Source of the DNA: Clostridia bacterium DTU080
Lineage (GTDB): Bacteria; Bacillota; Limnochordia; DTU080
Assembly (NCBI GenBank): GCA_001513395.1
Contig: LFTP01000128.1
Location: 1,885-8,223 of the forward strand
Direction of reading: 5' to 3'
Length of the DNA: 6,339 bases
A program made the translations under genes and the position numbers. Under the pieces are notes generated by a model. That model made no database searches. It was not told the DNA's origin and worked only from the letters and a program-made list of their open reading frames with translations. Numbering within the stretch: the first letter of the stretch is position 1; each line of letters starts with the position of its first letter. Shown here piece by piece: positions 1 to 5,466 of this stretch.

Positions 1-54
1 GGTTCTTCAGGTTCCTGTGGTTCTTCAGGTTCCTGTGGTTCTTCAGGTTCCTGT
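1..54. repeat. Three perfect 18-bp tandem repeats
   Basis: The unit GGTTCTTCAGGTTCCTGT occurs three times without mismatch at 1-18, 19-36 and 37-54, and it may continue beyond the left edge. On the minus strand each unit encodes PQEPEE, in frame with the lipoprotein. Copy-number change would therefore lengthen or shorten the linker without a frameshift. Confidence 0.95.
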
Positions 55-422
55 GGTTTCCCGGATTCGTCGTCAAAGCTGAAGTCTATCGTGACCTCTT
101 CGCCGCTGCTGACGCGAGTGGTCTTTTCTTGCTGCTCCAGAACCTCAAGTGATTCGTTAAGGAGCTTGACCTCGACGACCCAGCTGCCGGCTTTTAGATT
201 GACGTCTATTCGCAGCTCATCGCCCGTGATTCTCTCATTACCGCTGACCACATTTCCGTCTTCCCGGGTGGCGGTCCATAAGACACTGCGGGCTTCCGGG
301 TTGTTTGCCAAACCGTGCAAGTTCAAGGAAGCGATGCCGTCAGGAGCCTTCCATAGGTTCATGCAACCACTCGCCAAAAGAACGATTACGAGCAGTACCG
401 CGTAACGGCACCTCTTGATCAT
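1..422 (-). CDS. Putative lipoprotein with Pro/Glu-repeat tail, 3' end outside the window
   Basis: An open frame of 140 codons read leftward from an ATG at 422-420 with no stop before the window edge, so the C-terminus is missing. Residues 1-20 form a lipoprotein signal: basic start (MIKR), hydrophobic run and lipobox A-S-G-C with Cys20 as the predicted lipidated residue. The protein is therefore predicted to be membrane-anchored outside the cytoplasm. Residues about 30-118 alternate polar and hydrophobic residues and contain a GSWVVEVKLL stretch and a VTIDFSF stretch, which looks like one small beta-sandwich (Ig-like or regulatory-like) domain; this is inference. From residue 123 the chain becomes a PQEPEE repeat, a likely extended acidic linker to an unseen part. 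The SD-like AAAGGGG lies about 7 nt before the ATG. No specific family is recognised. Confidence 0.72.
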   Translation of the reverse strand, partial: MIKRCRYAVLLVIVLLASGCMNLWKAPDGIASLNLHGLANNPEARSVLWTATREDGNVVSGNERITGDELRIDVNLKAGSWVVEVKLLNESLEVLEQQEKTTRVSSGEEVTIDFSFDDESGKPQEPEEPQEPEEPQEPEE

Positions 423-592
423 GTCCTCGCCCCTTTCGAATAAAGACTCTGCAGAGGCATTCCAAAAGGATCCAAAATTGGCGAAAACAATCGATCCAGG
501 CGATGCCTCCATGCCCAGGTATTCTCAGAAGTTCCATAGAGAGCCTTGTGGAAAATGATGGATTGTAAAATATGGACACAAATGGGATTGTC

Positions 593-598
593 ATTATA
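593..598 (-). promoter_or_regulatory. Candidate -10 box for the lipoprotein gene
   Basis: The minus strand reads TATAAT exactly here, about 170 nt before the lipoprotein ATG. No good -35 hexamer sits 16-18 bp upstream; the region there is pyrimidine-rich. The match is therefore only half a sigma-70-type promoter. It lies between the hairpin that probably ends the preceding minus-strand gene and the lipoprotein, the expected place for a promoter. Confidence 0.3.
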
Positions 599-640
599 AG
601 AGAAGCGGGCGAGGACAGAGCGGAGAAAATCAGCGAGAGA

Positions 641-666
641 GCAGGAAGGCCGCACGGCCCTCCTGC
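641..666 (-). terminator. Hairpin, probable terminator of the minus-strand oxidoreductase
   Basis: GCAGGAAGGCC (641-651) pairs with GGCCCTCCTGC (656-666) around a GCAC loop. The one mismatch on the plus strand (A·C) becomes a G·U pair in minus-strand RNA, which favours function on that strand. It begins 32 nt after the stop of the 699-1622 gene. The minus-strand tail (TCTCTCGCTGATTTTC) is only moderately T-rich, while the plus-strand side has CCCTTTT, so direction is not certain. Confidence 0.45.
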
Positions 667-698
667 CCTTTTAGAGAAATTGTGGCGACTGGTGCGTT

Positions 699-1622
699 TT
701 ATTTAATCTTGCTCAAACGGTAGCCGGCCGCAAAGGTAGCTCCGTCATAGCCCGGATCATCCAGCGGGATGTTGTTGACATCCACCCAGATCCCGCCGTG
801 TGTCCAGGAGTAGCGGGCGGCGATGGCGATCAGTTCGGGCTCCAAGAGCGTCTCCAGAGGAACCGGCTCTTCGCTTTCACCGGACAGGAACGGCAGAACT
901 CGGCTAAGAAAGGCTCTGTAGAGAGCGCGGTTTTGAGCCACGATGTGACGTACTGAGCGCTCCGTGATCACGGTGGCGTAAAAAGGCAGATAGGCGGCGG
1001 CTTGACCCACGGTCAGTATAAGGCGGCGCCCGTCTTTCCAGACCGCCTCGACTTGTCTTTGCCCGTGACTGCCCATATAGCGTACGCTCTGTACTCCGGG
1101 TCCCATCAGGGCGTGCCCCATCGCATAGGCGTGGCATCCGTAGTTGAACTCATCCACGCCGCAGCCGACGAAGACGAAGGCCGGCGTGCCGCGTTCTTCG
1201 GCGGGTTCTGCCAAGTAGTCAACGACTTCATTGCAAAAATAGAGCGAGGATCCGCCAATGATGCGGTGGCCCAGTTTTTTCCATTCGATCAGTTGATTGG
1301 CATCCCGAACGTTGCCGACCATGGGTTTGTCGATGAGTACGGCCTTACCGGCCTCAATAAACGGACGCGCCCGTTCCACGTGCAGGTCCCAATTGCATGA
1401 GTGTATAATAGCTACATCGACGGCATCGGCCATAGCTTCCAGATCGGTAAAAACCTGAGGGATATCCAATTTGGCGGCGAATTCCGCCGCGTACCCTTCA
1501 GGGTAGACGGTTCCGCCATCGTATACCCCAACCACCGTATGGCCGAGCTCGCGCTCAATAGGAATCCAGCCTTGCGGGTGCGATGTATCCAGATCGACGT
1601 GTCCGATGCGTAGCGCTTTCAT
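699..1622 (-). CDS. Gfo/Idh/MocA-like oxidoreductase with N-terminal DTSH motif
   Basis: 307 residues, somewhat short for Gfo/Idh/MocA proteins (usually about 330-390). These enzymes use NAD(P) to oxidise or reduce sugars, inositols or related polyols in the cytoplasm. The N-terminal half has Rossmann character: strand RIGHVDLDTSH (5-15), then VVGVYDGG (30-37), then AVLIDKP (94-100). DKP at 98-100 corresponds to the family EKP motif, whose Lys is a conserved catalytic or cofactor-binding residue. The usual GxGxxG loop is absent; DTSH (12-15) stands in its place. His164 and His170 in YGCHAYAMGH are candidates for the active-site His. The ATG follows a strong AGGAGG with 7-nt spacing, so the start is well supported. 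It is transcribed divergently from a second Gfo/Idh/MocA gene, suggesting shared control. The substrate is unknown; family assignment is firm, activity less so. Confidence 0.88.
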   Translation of the reverse strand: MKALRIGHVDLDTSHPQGWIPIERELGHTVVGVYDGGTVYPEGYAAEFAAKLDIPQVFTDLEAMADAVDVAIIHSCNWDLHVERARPFIEAGKAVLIDKPMVGNVRDANQLIEWKKLGHRIIGGSSLYFCNEVVDYLAEPAEERGTPAFVFVGCGVDEFNYGCHAYAMGHALMGPGVQSVRYMGSHGQRQVEAVWKDGRRLILTVGQAAAYLPFYATVITERSVRHIVAQNRALYRAFLSRVLPFLSGESEEPVPLETLLEPELIAIAARYSWTHGGIWVDVNNIPLDDPGYDGATFAAGYRLSKIK

Positions 1623-1638
1623 TGTCCGTCCTCCTAGT

Positions 1639-1676
1639 TAGCGATATAGCGATAATGGTTGGGAGGCCTTTAGCGA
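1639..1676. repeat. TAGCGA repeats between divergent genes, possible operator
   Basis: TAGCGATA is duplicated head to tail at 1639-1646 and 1647-1654, and TAGCGA recurs at 1671-1676. The starts are 8 and 24 bp apart, a multiple of the repeat length. They sit 16-50 bp upstream of the minus-strand oxidoreductase start, next to its SD and in the likely promoter area. A regulator binding site is an inference from location and regularity only. Confidence 0.35.
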
Positions 1677-1707
1677 ATACTTCCGTCAATTCAATTCCAT
1701 GTTCAGA

Positions 1708-1723
1708 CAAGGAAACCTCCTTG
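1708..1723. repeat. Short perfect inverted repeat in the divergent promoter region
   Basis: CAAGGA (1708-1713) and TCCTTG (1718-1723) form a perfect 6-bp inverted repeat with a 4-bp spacer. It lies midway between the two divergent oxidoreductase genes and touches the candidate plus-strand -35 box. It could be an operator half-site pair or a small leader hairpin. Confidence 0.35.
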
Positions 1724-1748
1724 TGGCGGACGAACCAACTCGTATGAA
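1721..1748 (+). promoter_or_regulatory. Weak candidate promoter for the plus-strand oxidoreductase
   Basis: TTGTGG (1721-1726) and TATGAA (1743-1748) are separated by 16 bp and resemble sigma-70-type -35 and -10 boxes with several mismatches. Transcription would begin near 1755, leaving a short leader before the SD AGGGAGG (1765-1771). It overlaps the CAAGGA/TCCTTG inverted repeat, as a repressed promoter might. The match is weak. Confidence 0.22.
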
Positions 1749-1780
1749 AGTCAAGGTTTTCAGTAGGGAGGAATAAGTGA

Positions 1781-2809
1781 ATGCTGAAGCTCGGCCTCAT
1801 CGGTTGCGGTGGCATGGGCAATCATCACGCGCGCATCTTGAGCAAAATGCCTGAGGTCAACATCGTCGGTGTTTGTGACATCATAGAAGAAAAAGCCCGC
1901 AAATTGGCTGAGGAAATAGGGACCAAGTGGTGTGTGGATTTTCGCGATCTGTTGGATGATGTCGATGCGGTTTGGGTGTGCACCGAGCCGTTCAATCGTG
2001 TCGATATAGTGACCACGAGCGCTCAAGCCGGAAAGCACGTCTTTGCGGAGAAGCCCATCGGTTTGAGTCTCGAGGATGCCGATCGGATGATCGCCGCCGC
2101 GCAAGAGGCTAATGTGAAGTTCATGCTGGGATACGTGTTGCGCTTCAGAAATCCGTACAGACTGATGCATGACACGTTTGCCAGCGGCGAGCTCGGAGAG
2201 CTTGTCACTTGCTGGACCAGGCGATTCATGCCTGCCGACATGAGCAATCGGTGGTATGGTTGGCAAGAAAAAAGCCTCGGAGTCACACTGGATTTCGGCA
2301 GCCACGACATCGACTGGTTGCGATGGATCGGCGGGGATGTACAGACGGTCTTCGCCAAGACATTCCGCGTCCGGCCCACTATTCACGCTGACGAACACGG
2401 ACAAGCCCTGATGCTGTTCAAAAACGGCGGCATGGGCACCTGCGATGTCAGCTGGTCGTCGTATCTGACCGAAAGCTCCGTCGGTATTGTGGGGACCAAA
2501 GGGGCCATGATCGTCGGTCGCGACGGAAAAATTAGGAAGAAAATAGGAGACGGCGAAGAGCAGATCGTCGATGCGGACAGTGTAGTGGGCGTCGATCCGG
2601 AAGGAAATCTCGCACAGGTTGGCAAGGGTGCCCAGGAAAGGACCCACAAACAGGAGACCATACAAGAGCATTTCGTGCGTTGCGTCAAAGAGGACTTGGA
2701 GCCTCTGACGGCAGCCAAGGACGGACGCGAGACCCTGGCCACGGTCTTGGCCCTGCTGGAATCAGCGCGCACGGGTCAAGCCGTTGAGGTGGACAGTGTC
2801 AAGCGGTAA
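1781..2809 (+). CDS. Gfo/Idh/MocA family NAD(P)-dependent oxidoreductase
   Basis: 342 residues, normal length for the family, predicted to be a soluble cytoplasmic sugar or polyol dehydrogenase or reductase. The N-terminal Rossmann domain has a textbook GCGGMG loop at 8-13, an Asp (D33) at the end of the second strand that may set cofactor preference, and the EKP motif at 90-92. The C-terminal alpha/beta domain carries DFGSHDIDWLRW (171-182). It fits the family's D-x-x-x-H-x-x-D pattern, with D171, H175 and D178 as likely substrate-binding and catalytic residues. The ATG follows AGGGAGG with 9-nt spacing. It is divergent from the other oxidoreductase and is followed, after a long structured gap, by an SDR and a DapA-like gene on the same strand. 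The similarity resembles inositol 2-dehydrogenase-type proteins, but the substrate cannot be assigned from sequence alone. Confidence 0.93.
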   Translation: MLKLGLIGCGGMGNHHARILSKMPEVNIVGVCDIIEEKARKLAEEIGTKWCVDFRDLLDDVDAVWVCTEPFNRVDIVTTSAQAGKHVFAEKPIGLSLEDADRMIAAAQEANVKFMLGYVLRFRNPYRLMHDTFASGELGELVTCWTRRFMPADMSNRWYGWQEKSLGVTLDFGSHDIDWLRWIGGDVQTVFAKTFRVRPTIHADEHGQALMLFKNGGMGTCDVSWSSYLTESSVGIVGTKGAMIVGRDGKIRKKIGDGEEQIVDADSVVGVDPEGNLAQVGKGAQERTHKQETIQEHFVRCVKEDLEPLTAAKDGRETLATVLALLESARTGQAVEVDSVKR

Positions 2810-2884
2810 CGTAGGGCGCTTGATTTGATCGAATCTCTCGGCCGCACATGGTGGCCTTGAACATGAAGCCTTTGGTGAATGAGC

Positions 2885-2935
2885 GGGGGCGGGCAGGGGT
2901 GTTTTGCAGAGTAATCGTCTATCCTGCCCACCCTC
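2885..2935 (+). repeat. G-rich long inverted repeat
   Basis: GGGCAGG (2891-2897) pairs perfectly with CCTGCCC (2923-2929). After one mismatch (C2890/A2930) the stem continues with GGGGG (2885-2889) against CCCTC (2931-2935), with one G·U. The loop is 25 nt. The 5' arm contains three G-runs, so a G-quadruplex is an alternative fold. There is no T-run after it, so it is not an ordinary intrinsic terminator. Confidence 0.55.
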
Positions 2936-3114
2936 TCGAATGCTTTACGGCTCCGCAAGACGACAGTGCACTAGCACCGTTGGCGGTGCTTCGGGGAGAT
3001 TCTGTATACGTTCCCTTTGCGCTCAGACTGTTGTTTCTTGGCGTTGACCCGGCCTAAGCCGCGTCTGTCGGGCGGCGATCAGGTCATGGTTGACAAGATG
3101 ATGTTGCCAAGCGG

Positions 3115-3154
3115 CTCAGTGTGCTTTCCGCCTCAGGAAAGCGCTGAGTGAGGC
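3115..3154 (+). promoter_or_regulatory. Candidate pseudoknot or two-state hairpin before the SDR gene
   Basis: GCTTTCC (3123-3129) pairs perfectly with GGAAAGC (3136-3142). This stem can be extended by CTCAG (3115-3119) with CTGAG (3144-3148). The whole 6-nt loop GCCTCA (3130-3135) is the exact complement of TGAGGC (3149-3154). The loop could pair downstream to give an H-type pseudoknot if only the inner 7-bp stem forms, leaving 6 nt to cross it. Alternatively it could form a competing hairpin. The element ends 14 nt before the SD GAGGTGA. This is the geometry of a translational switch; the ligand or protein is unknown. Confidence 0.45.
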
Positions 3155-3168
3155 AGTAGATTTAAGAT

Positions 3169-3175
3169 GAGGTGA
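3169..3175 (+). promoter_or_regulatory. Shine-Dalgarno site that decides the SDR start
   Basis: GAGGTGA matches the anti-SD well and ends 8 nt before the ATG at 3184. The upstream in-frame GTG at 3172 overlaps this site and the GTG at 3178 is only 2 nt beyond it. ATG 3184 is therefore the most likely start. Confidence 0.75.
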
Positions 3176-3183
3176 CTGTGATT

Positions 3184-4200
3184 ATGCAAAGCGTAGAGCA
3201 ACTGGAAAGGGTGCTCGCAGAGCCGTCTCCCGCGTTGGTGGGCGATATGGCGAAGATAGAAGGCGACATACTCATCTTGGGTGTAGGCGGCAAGATGGGG
3301 CCCAGCCTGGCCAAATTGGCCGTCAACGCCATACGGCAGGCCGGGGTCAAAAAGCGTGTGATCGGGGTCTCGCGTTTTTCAACCAGAGACTTAGCCGATG
3401 AACTGGAAGCGGCCGGCGTGGAGACCATTGCCGCTGACGTGTCGGACGAAGCTCAACTGCAGAGTCTTCCCGAAGTTGAAAACGTCATTTACATGATCGG
3501 TTTCAAGTTCGGAGCTACGGGACAGGAGTATCGAACCTGGGCTATAAACGCTTATTTGCCCGGTCGGGTGGCGGAGAGATTCCCCCGTTCCCGTTTCGTG
3601 GCTTTTTCCACAGGCAATGTGTATCCGCTGACGCCACTGATCATGGGCGGGGCATCAGAGGAGTATCCGCCGGATCCGGTCGGTGAGTATGCACAGTCAT
3701 GTCTTGGCAGAGAGCGCGTCTTTGAGTACTTCTCTCGGTTGAACCAGACACCGATGGTCATCTTCAGGCTCAACTACGCCATCGATATGCGTTACGGTGT
3801 GCTGCTCGATGTGGCCACTGCCGTCAATGAACAGCAGCCGATCGATCTGAGCATGGGCCATGCCAACGTCATATGGCAAGGAGACGCCAATGAGATAGCG
3901 TTGCGCTCTTTGCTTTTGGCTTCATCTCCTCCCACGGTGCTCAATGTTACCGGACCGGAGATTGTCTCCATTCGTTGGCTCGCCGAGCGTTTCGGCGAAC
4001 TGTTGGGTCGCAAACCGGTTTTCGTGGGCGAGGAGCAGCCGACGGCATTGCTGAGCAACGCATCGCGGGCCCATCAGATATTCGGTTATCCTCGGGTTTC
4101 TTTGCGCCAGATGATCGAATGGACGGCCGAGTGGGTGAAAAGAGGCGGAGAGACTCTGGGTAAGCCGACTCGTTTCCAAGAGCGTGAGGGGAGGTTTTAG
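3184..4200 (+). CDS. NAD-dependent epimerase/dehydratase-like extended SDR, YxxxK lysine replaced by Cys
   Basis: 338 residues from ATG 3184, a usual length for extended SDRs, which oxidise, epimerise or dehydrate sugars using NAD(P) in the cytoplasm. The Rossmann loop GVGGKMG lies at 33-39 after a hydrophobic strand (DILIL). VSRF (62-65) and ADVSD (84-88) fit the next strands, and VIYMIGFKFG (101-110) is near the usual nucleotide-binding strand. FSTGNVYP (141-148) supplies the Ser/Thr region and GEYAQSCLGRE (167-177) the active-site helix. There Tyr169 is present but position +4, normally Lys, is Cys173. The catalytic dyad is thus incomplete, and the protein may be a specialised enzyme or use the fold differently. 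An N-terminal extension of about 25 residues precedes the first strand. The next gene begins 2 nt after the stop, indicating an operon and probably translational coupling. The substrate is unknown. Confidence 0.9.
   Translation: MQSVEQLERVLAEPSPALVGDMAKIEGDILILGVGGKMGPSLAKLAVNAIRQAGVKKRVIGVSRFSTRDLADELEAAGVETIAADVSDEAQLQSLPEVENVIYMIGFKFGATGQEYRTWAINAYLPGRVAERFPRSRFVAFSTGNVYPLTPLIMGGASEEYPPDPVGEYAQSCLGRERVFEYFSRLNQTPMVIFRLNYAIDMRYGVLLDVATAVNEQQPIDLSMGHANVIWQGDANEIALRSLLLASSPPTVLNVTGPEIVSIRWLAERFGELLGRKPVFVGEEQPTALLSNASRAHQIFGYPRVSLRQMIEWTAEWVKRGGETLGKPTRFQEREGRF
4187..4194 (+). promoter_or_regulatory. Shine-Dalgarno site supporting the TTG start
   Basis: AGGGGAGG inside the last codons of the SDR gene lies 8 nt before TTG 4203. 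No in-frame ATG occurs before codon 45 and that one would cut into the first beta strands, so TTG is the likely start. Confidence 0.75.
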
Positions 4201-4202
4201 CT

Positions 4203-5261
4203 TTGACCGTAACACTGAAGCCGGGTGTCGCGCAGGTGTTGAAGGAAGGGGTGGTCATTCCGGCCCATCCCTTGGCCTTGACGGAGGACAGGCGTCTTGA
4301 CGAACGTCGGCAGCGGGCTCTGACCCGGTATTATATGGCGGCGGGGGCCGGCGGAGTGGCGGTGGGCGTGCACACGACCCAGTTTGAAATCAGGGACGTG
4401 GGTCTTCTCGAGCCCGTCTTGCGTCTGGCGTCGGAGACCGTCGATGAGGCGTCTTTGGACAGGCCGTTCATCAAGGTGGCAGGCATCTGCGGGCCAACCG
4501 AGCAAGCCGTGCGCGAAGCCGAGCTGGCAGTGAGCTTGGGCTACGATTTGGGCCTGCTTAGCATGGGCGGACTGACGGATTGGTCGGATGACGAGCTGCT
4601 GAAACGGGCCGAAGAGGTGGGCAAGATCATCCCGCTGTTTGGCTTCTATTTGCAGCCTTCGGTCGGAGGTCGGATCATCAGCTTCGATTTTTGGCGCCGT
4701 TTTGCCGATCTCCCGAGCCTGATGGCCATCAAGATCGCGCCTTTCAATCGCTACCAGACGCTGGACGTGGTGAGGGCCGTTTGCTTGTCCGATCGTTGCG
4801 ACGACATCGCCTTGTACACCGGCAACGACGACAACATCATTGTCGATCTGCTCACGACCTACTCCATTGTGCGTGACGGCCAGCGCGTCGAAAAACGCAT
4901 TGTAGGCGGTCTTTTGGGACACTGGGCGGTGTGGACGAAAAAGGCCGTGGAACAGCTTGAGCGCATCAAACGGCTGAGTCAGGGAGAGATCGCCAATGCC
5001 GCGGAGCTGCTGACTTTGGCGGTGGAGGTCACCGATGCCAACGCGGCGTTCTTTGATCCGGCCAACAACTTCGCCGGATGTATCGCCGGCATTCATGAGG
5101 TTCTGCGCCGGCAAGGGCTGTTACAGGGGCGCTGGTGTCTCAATCCTGCGGAACAGCTTTCCCCGGGACAGATGGAAGAAATCGACAGAGTGTACAGAGA
5201 GTATCCGCACCTCAACGATGACGATTTCGTGGCCGAACACTTGGAGGAGTGGCTCAGCTAG
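4203..5261 (+). CDS. Dihydrodipicolinate synthase/N-acetylneuraminate lyase superfamily protein
   Basis: 352 residues, longer than the usual 290-310 because of an acidic C-terminal extension (about 305-352). The superfamily uses a TIM barrel and a Schiff-base lysine to make or break C-C bonds of 2-oxo acids in the cytoplasm. MAIKIAPF (174-181) places Lys177 as the Schiff-base lysine. YLQPSVGG (149-156) aligns with the YNVPSRTG segment of E. coli DapA, so Tyr149 is the likely catalytic Tyr. GVHTTQFE (55-62) matches the GTTGE loop with both Thr kept but Gly-Glu changed. The Arg of PSRTG is Val153 here and the residue after the lysine strand is not the usual Glu, so it is unlikely to be a true DapA. 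It starts with TTG after AGGGGAGG and is 2 nt from the SDR gene. An aldolase, dehydratase or keto-deoxy sugar acid role in the same pathway is inferred. Confidence 0.87.
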   Translation: MTVTLKPGVAQVLKEGVVIPAHPLALTEDRRLDERRQRALTRYYMAAGAGGVAVGVHTTQFEIRDVGLLEPVLRLASETVDEASLDRPFIKVAGICGPTEQAVREAELAVSLGYDLGLLSMGGLTDWSDDELLKRAEEVGKIIPLFGFYLQPSVGGRIISFDFWRRFADLPSLMAIKIAPFNRYQTLDVVRAVCLSDRCDDIALYTGNDDNIIVDLLTTYSIVRDGQRVEKRIVGGLLGHWAVWTKKAVEQLERIKRLSQGEIANAAELLTLAVEVTDANAAFFDPANNFAGCIAGIHEVLRRQGLLQGRWCLNPAEQLSPGQMEEIDRVYREYPHLNDDDFVAEHLEEWLS

Positions 5262-5282
5262 GCTTGAGCGCCTGATTCAGTC

Positions 5283-5296
5283 GCCTTCTCGAAGGC
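5283..5296. repeat. Small hairpin after the plus-strand operon
   Basis: GCCTT (5283-5287) pairs with AAGGC (5292-5296) around CTCG, 21 nt after the stop of the DapA-like gene. No T-run follows, so it may mark the transcript end or protect it but is not a convincing intrinsic terminator. Confidence 0.35.
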
Positions 5297-5330
5297 TGCT
5301 CATCTGCGGTGGCTGTCATTTCAGGGGCAA

Positions 5331-5363
5331 AAAACATAGGCACTCCGGGGCGTTCGGAGTGCC
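5331..5363 (-). terminator. Intrinsic terminator of the minus-strand operon
   Basis: GGCACTCCG and CGGAGTGCC (5339-5347 and 5355-5363) form a perfect 9-bp stem with a 7-nt loop. On the minus strand it is followed by TATGTTTTTTG, giving a six-T tract four nt from the stem. It lies about 100 nt after the stop of the 65-residue membrane protein gene. It should end transcription coming from the solute-binding protein side. On the plus strand an A-run precedes it and no T-run follows. Confidence 0.82.
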
Positions 5364-5388
5364 GGAACAGTCGCCGTGTATATCGTCG

Positions 5389-5404
5389 GCGGTGATGGCA
5401 CCGC
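5389..5404. repeat. Perfect 6-bp hairpin in the convergent region
   Basis: GCGGTG (5389-5394) pairs with CACCGC (5399-5404) around ATGG. It lies between the minus-strand terminator and the 5423-5457 hairpin. The function is not visible. Confidence 0.45.
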
Positions 5405-5422
5405 AGTCGGCGCAAGAACAGG

Positions 5423-5457
5423 ACGGAGGCGGTTCGAACGATTCGGGCCGCCTCCGT
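5423..5457. repeat. Perfect 10-bp inverted repeat at the 3' end of the membrane protein gene
   Basis: ACGGAGGCGG (5423-5432) pairs with CCGCCTCCGT (5448-5457); inside the loop CGAA and TTCG can add a short inner stem. It begins 9 nt after the stop of the 65-residue gene. Neither side has a T-run, so 3'-end protection is more likely than termination. Confidence 0.55.
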
Positions 5458-5466
5458 ATCTGATCC

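Larger units (their letters stand above)
2810..3183 (+). other. Long gene-free stretch with many hairpins, possible structured leader
   Basis: This gap lies between two same-strand genes and holds no ORF with an SD. Potential RNA helices include GGCCGC/GTGGCC (2840-2856, one G·U pair), a G-rich long hairpin (2885-2935), AGCACCG/CGGTGCT (2973-2990), and a CTTGGC/GCCAAG helix (3037-3042 with 3106-3111) enclosing small hairpins CGGC/GCCG (3050-3061) and GTCA/TGAC (3083-3094). It ends in a complex hairpin at 3115-3154. A perfect TTGACA occurs at 3090-3095, but nothing like a -10 box follows at 17-18 bp. No RNA family known to me matches. A leader or a small RNA is an inference from density of pairing. 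Confidence 0.4.

Noticed and set aside
1..54. CRISPR array
   Set aside because: The 18-bp units are directly adjacent with no spacers and lie in frame within a coding region, so this is a tandem repeat.
419..655. Minus-strand ORF of 78 codons upstream of the lipoprotein, and the overlapping 84-codon ORF at 340-594
   Set aside because: Neither has a recognisable SD or family, and the second overlaps the lipoprotein signal sequence in another frame. The lipoprotein frame, with its lipobox and SD, explains the region better.
1760..2671. 303-codon minus-strand ORF opposite the plus-strand oxidoreductase
   Set aside because: It is antisense to a gene with clear Gfo/Idh/MocA motifs and has no family resemblance. 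Long antisense frames are expected in GC-biased coding DNA.
2848..3057. Plus-strand 69-codon ORF in the long gap
   Set aside because: It has no SD before its ATG, overlaps several strong inverted repeats, resembles no family I know, and its third-base pattern is not clearly coding. A decayed gene fragment cannot be excluded.
3090..3118. Promoter suggested by a perfect TTGACA at 3090-3095
   Set aside because: The hexamers 17-18 bp downstream (GGCTCA, GCTCAG) do not resemble a -10 box and fall inside the hairpin arm.
4197..5114. 305-codon minus-strand ORF opposite the DapA-like gene
   Set aside because: It is a codon-bias shadow, rich in Arg, His and Gln, with no domain pattern, lying opposite a gene with conserved active-site residues and a good SD.
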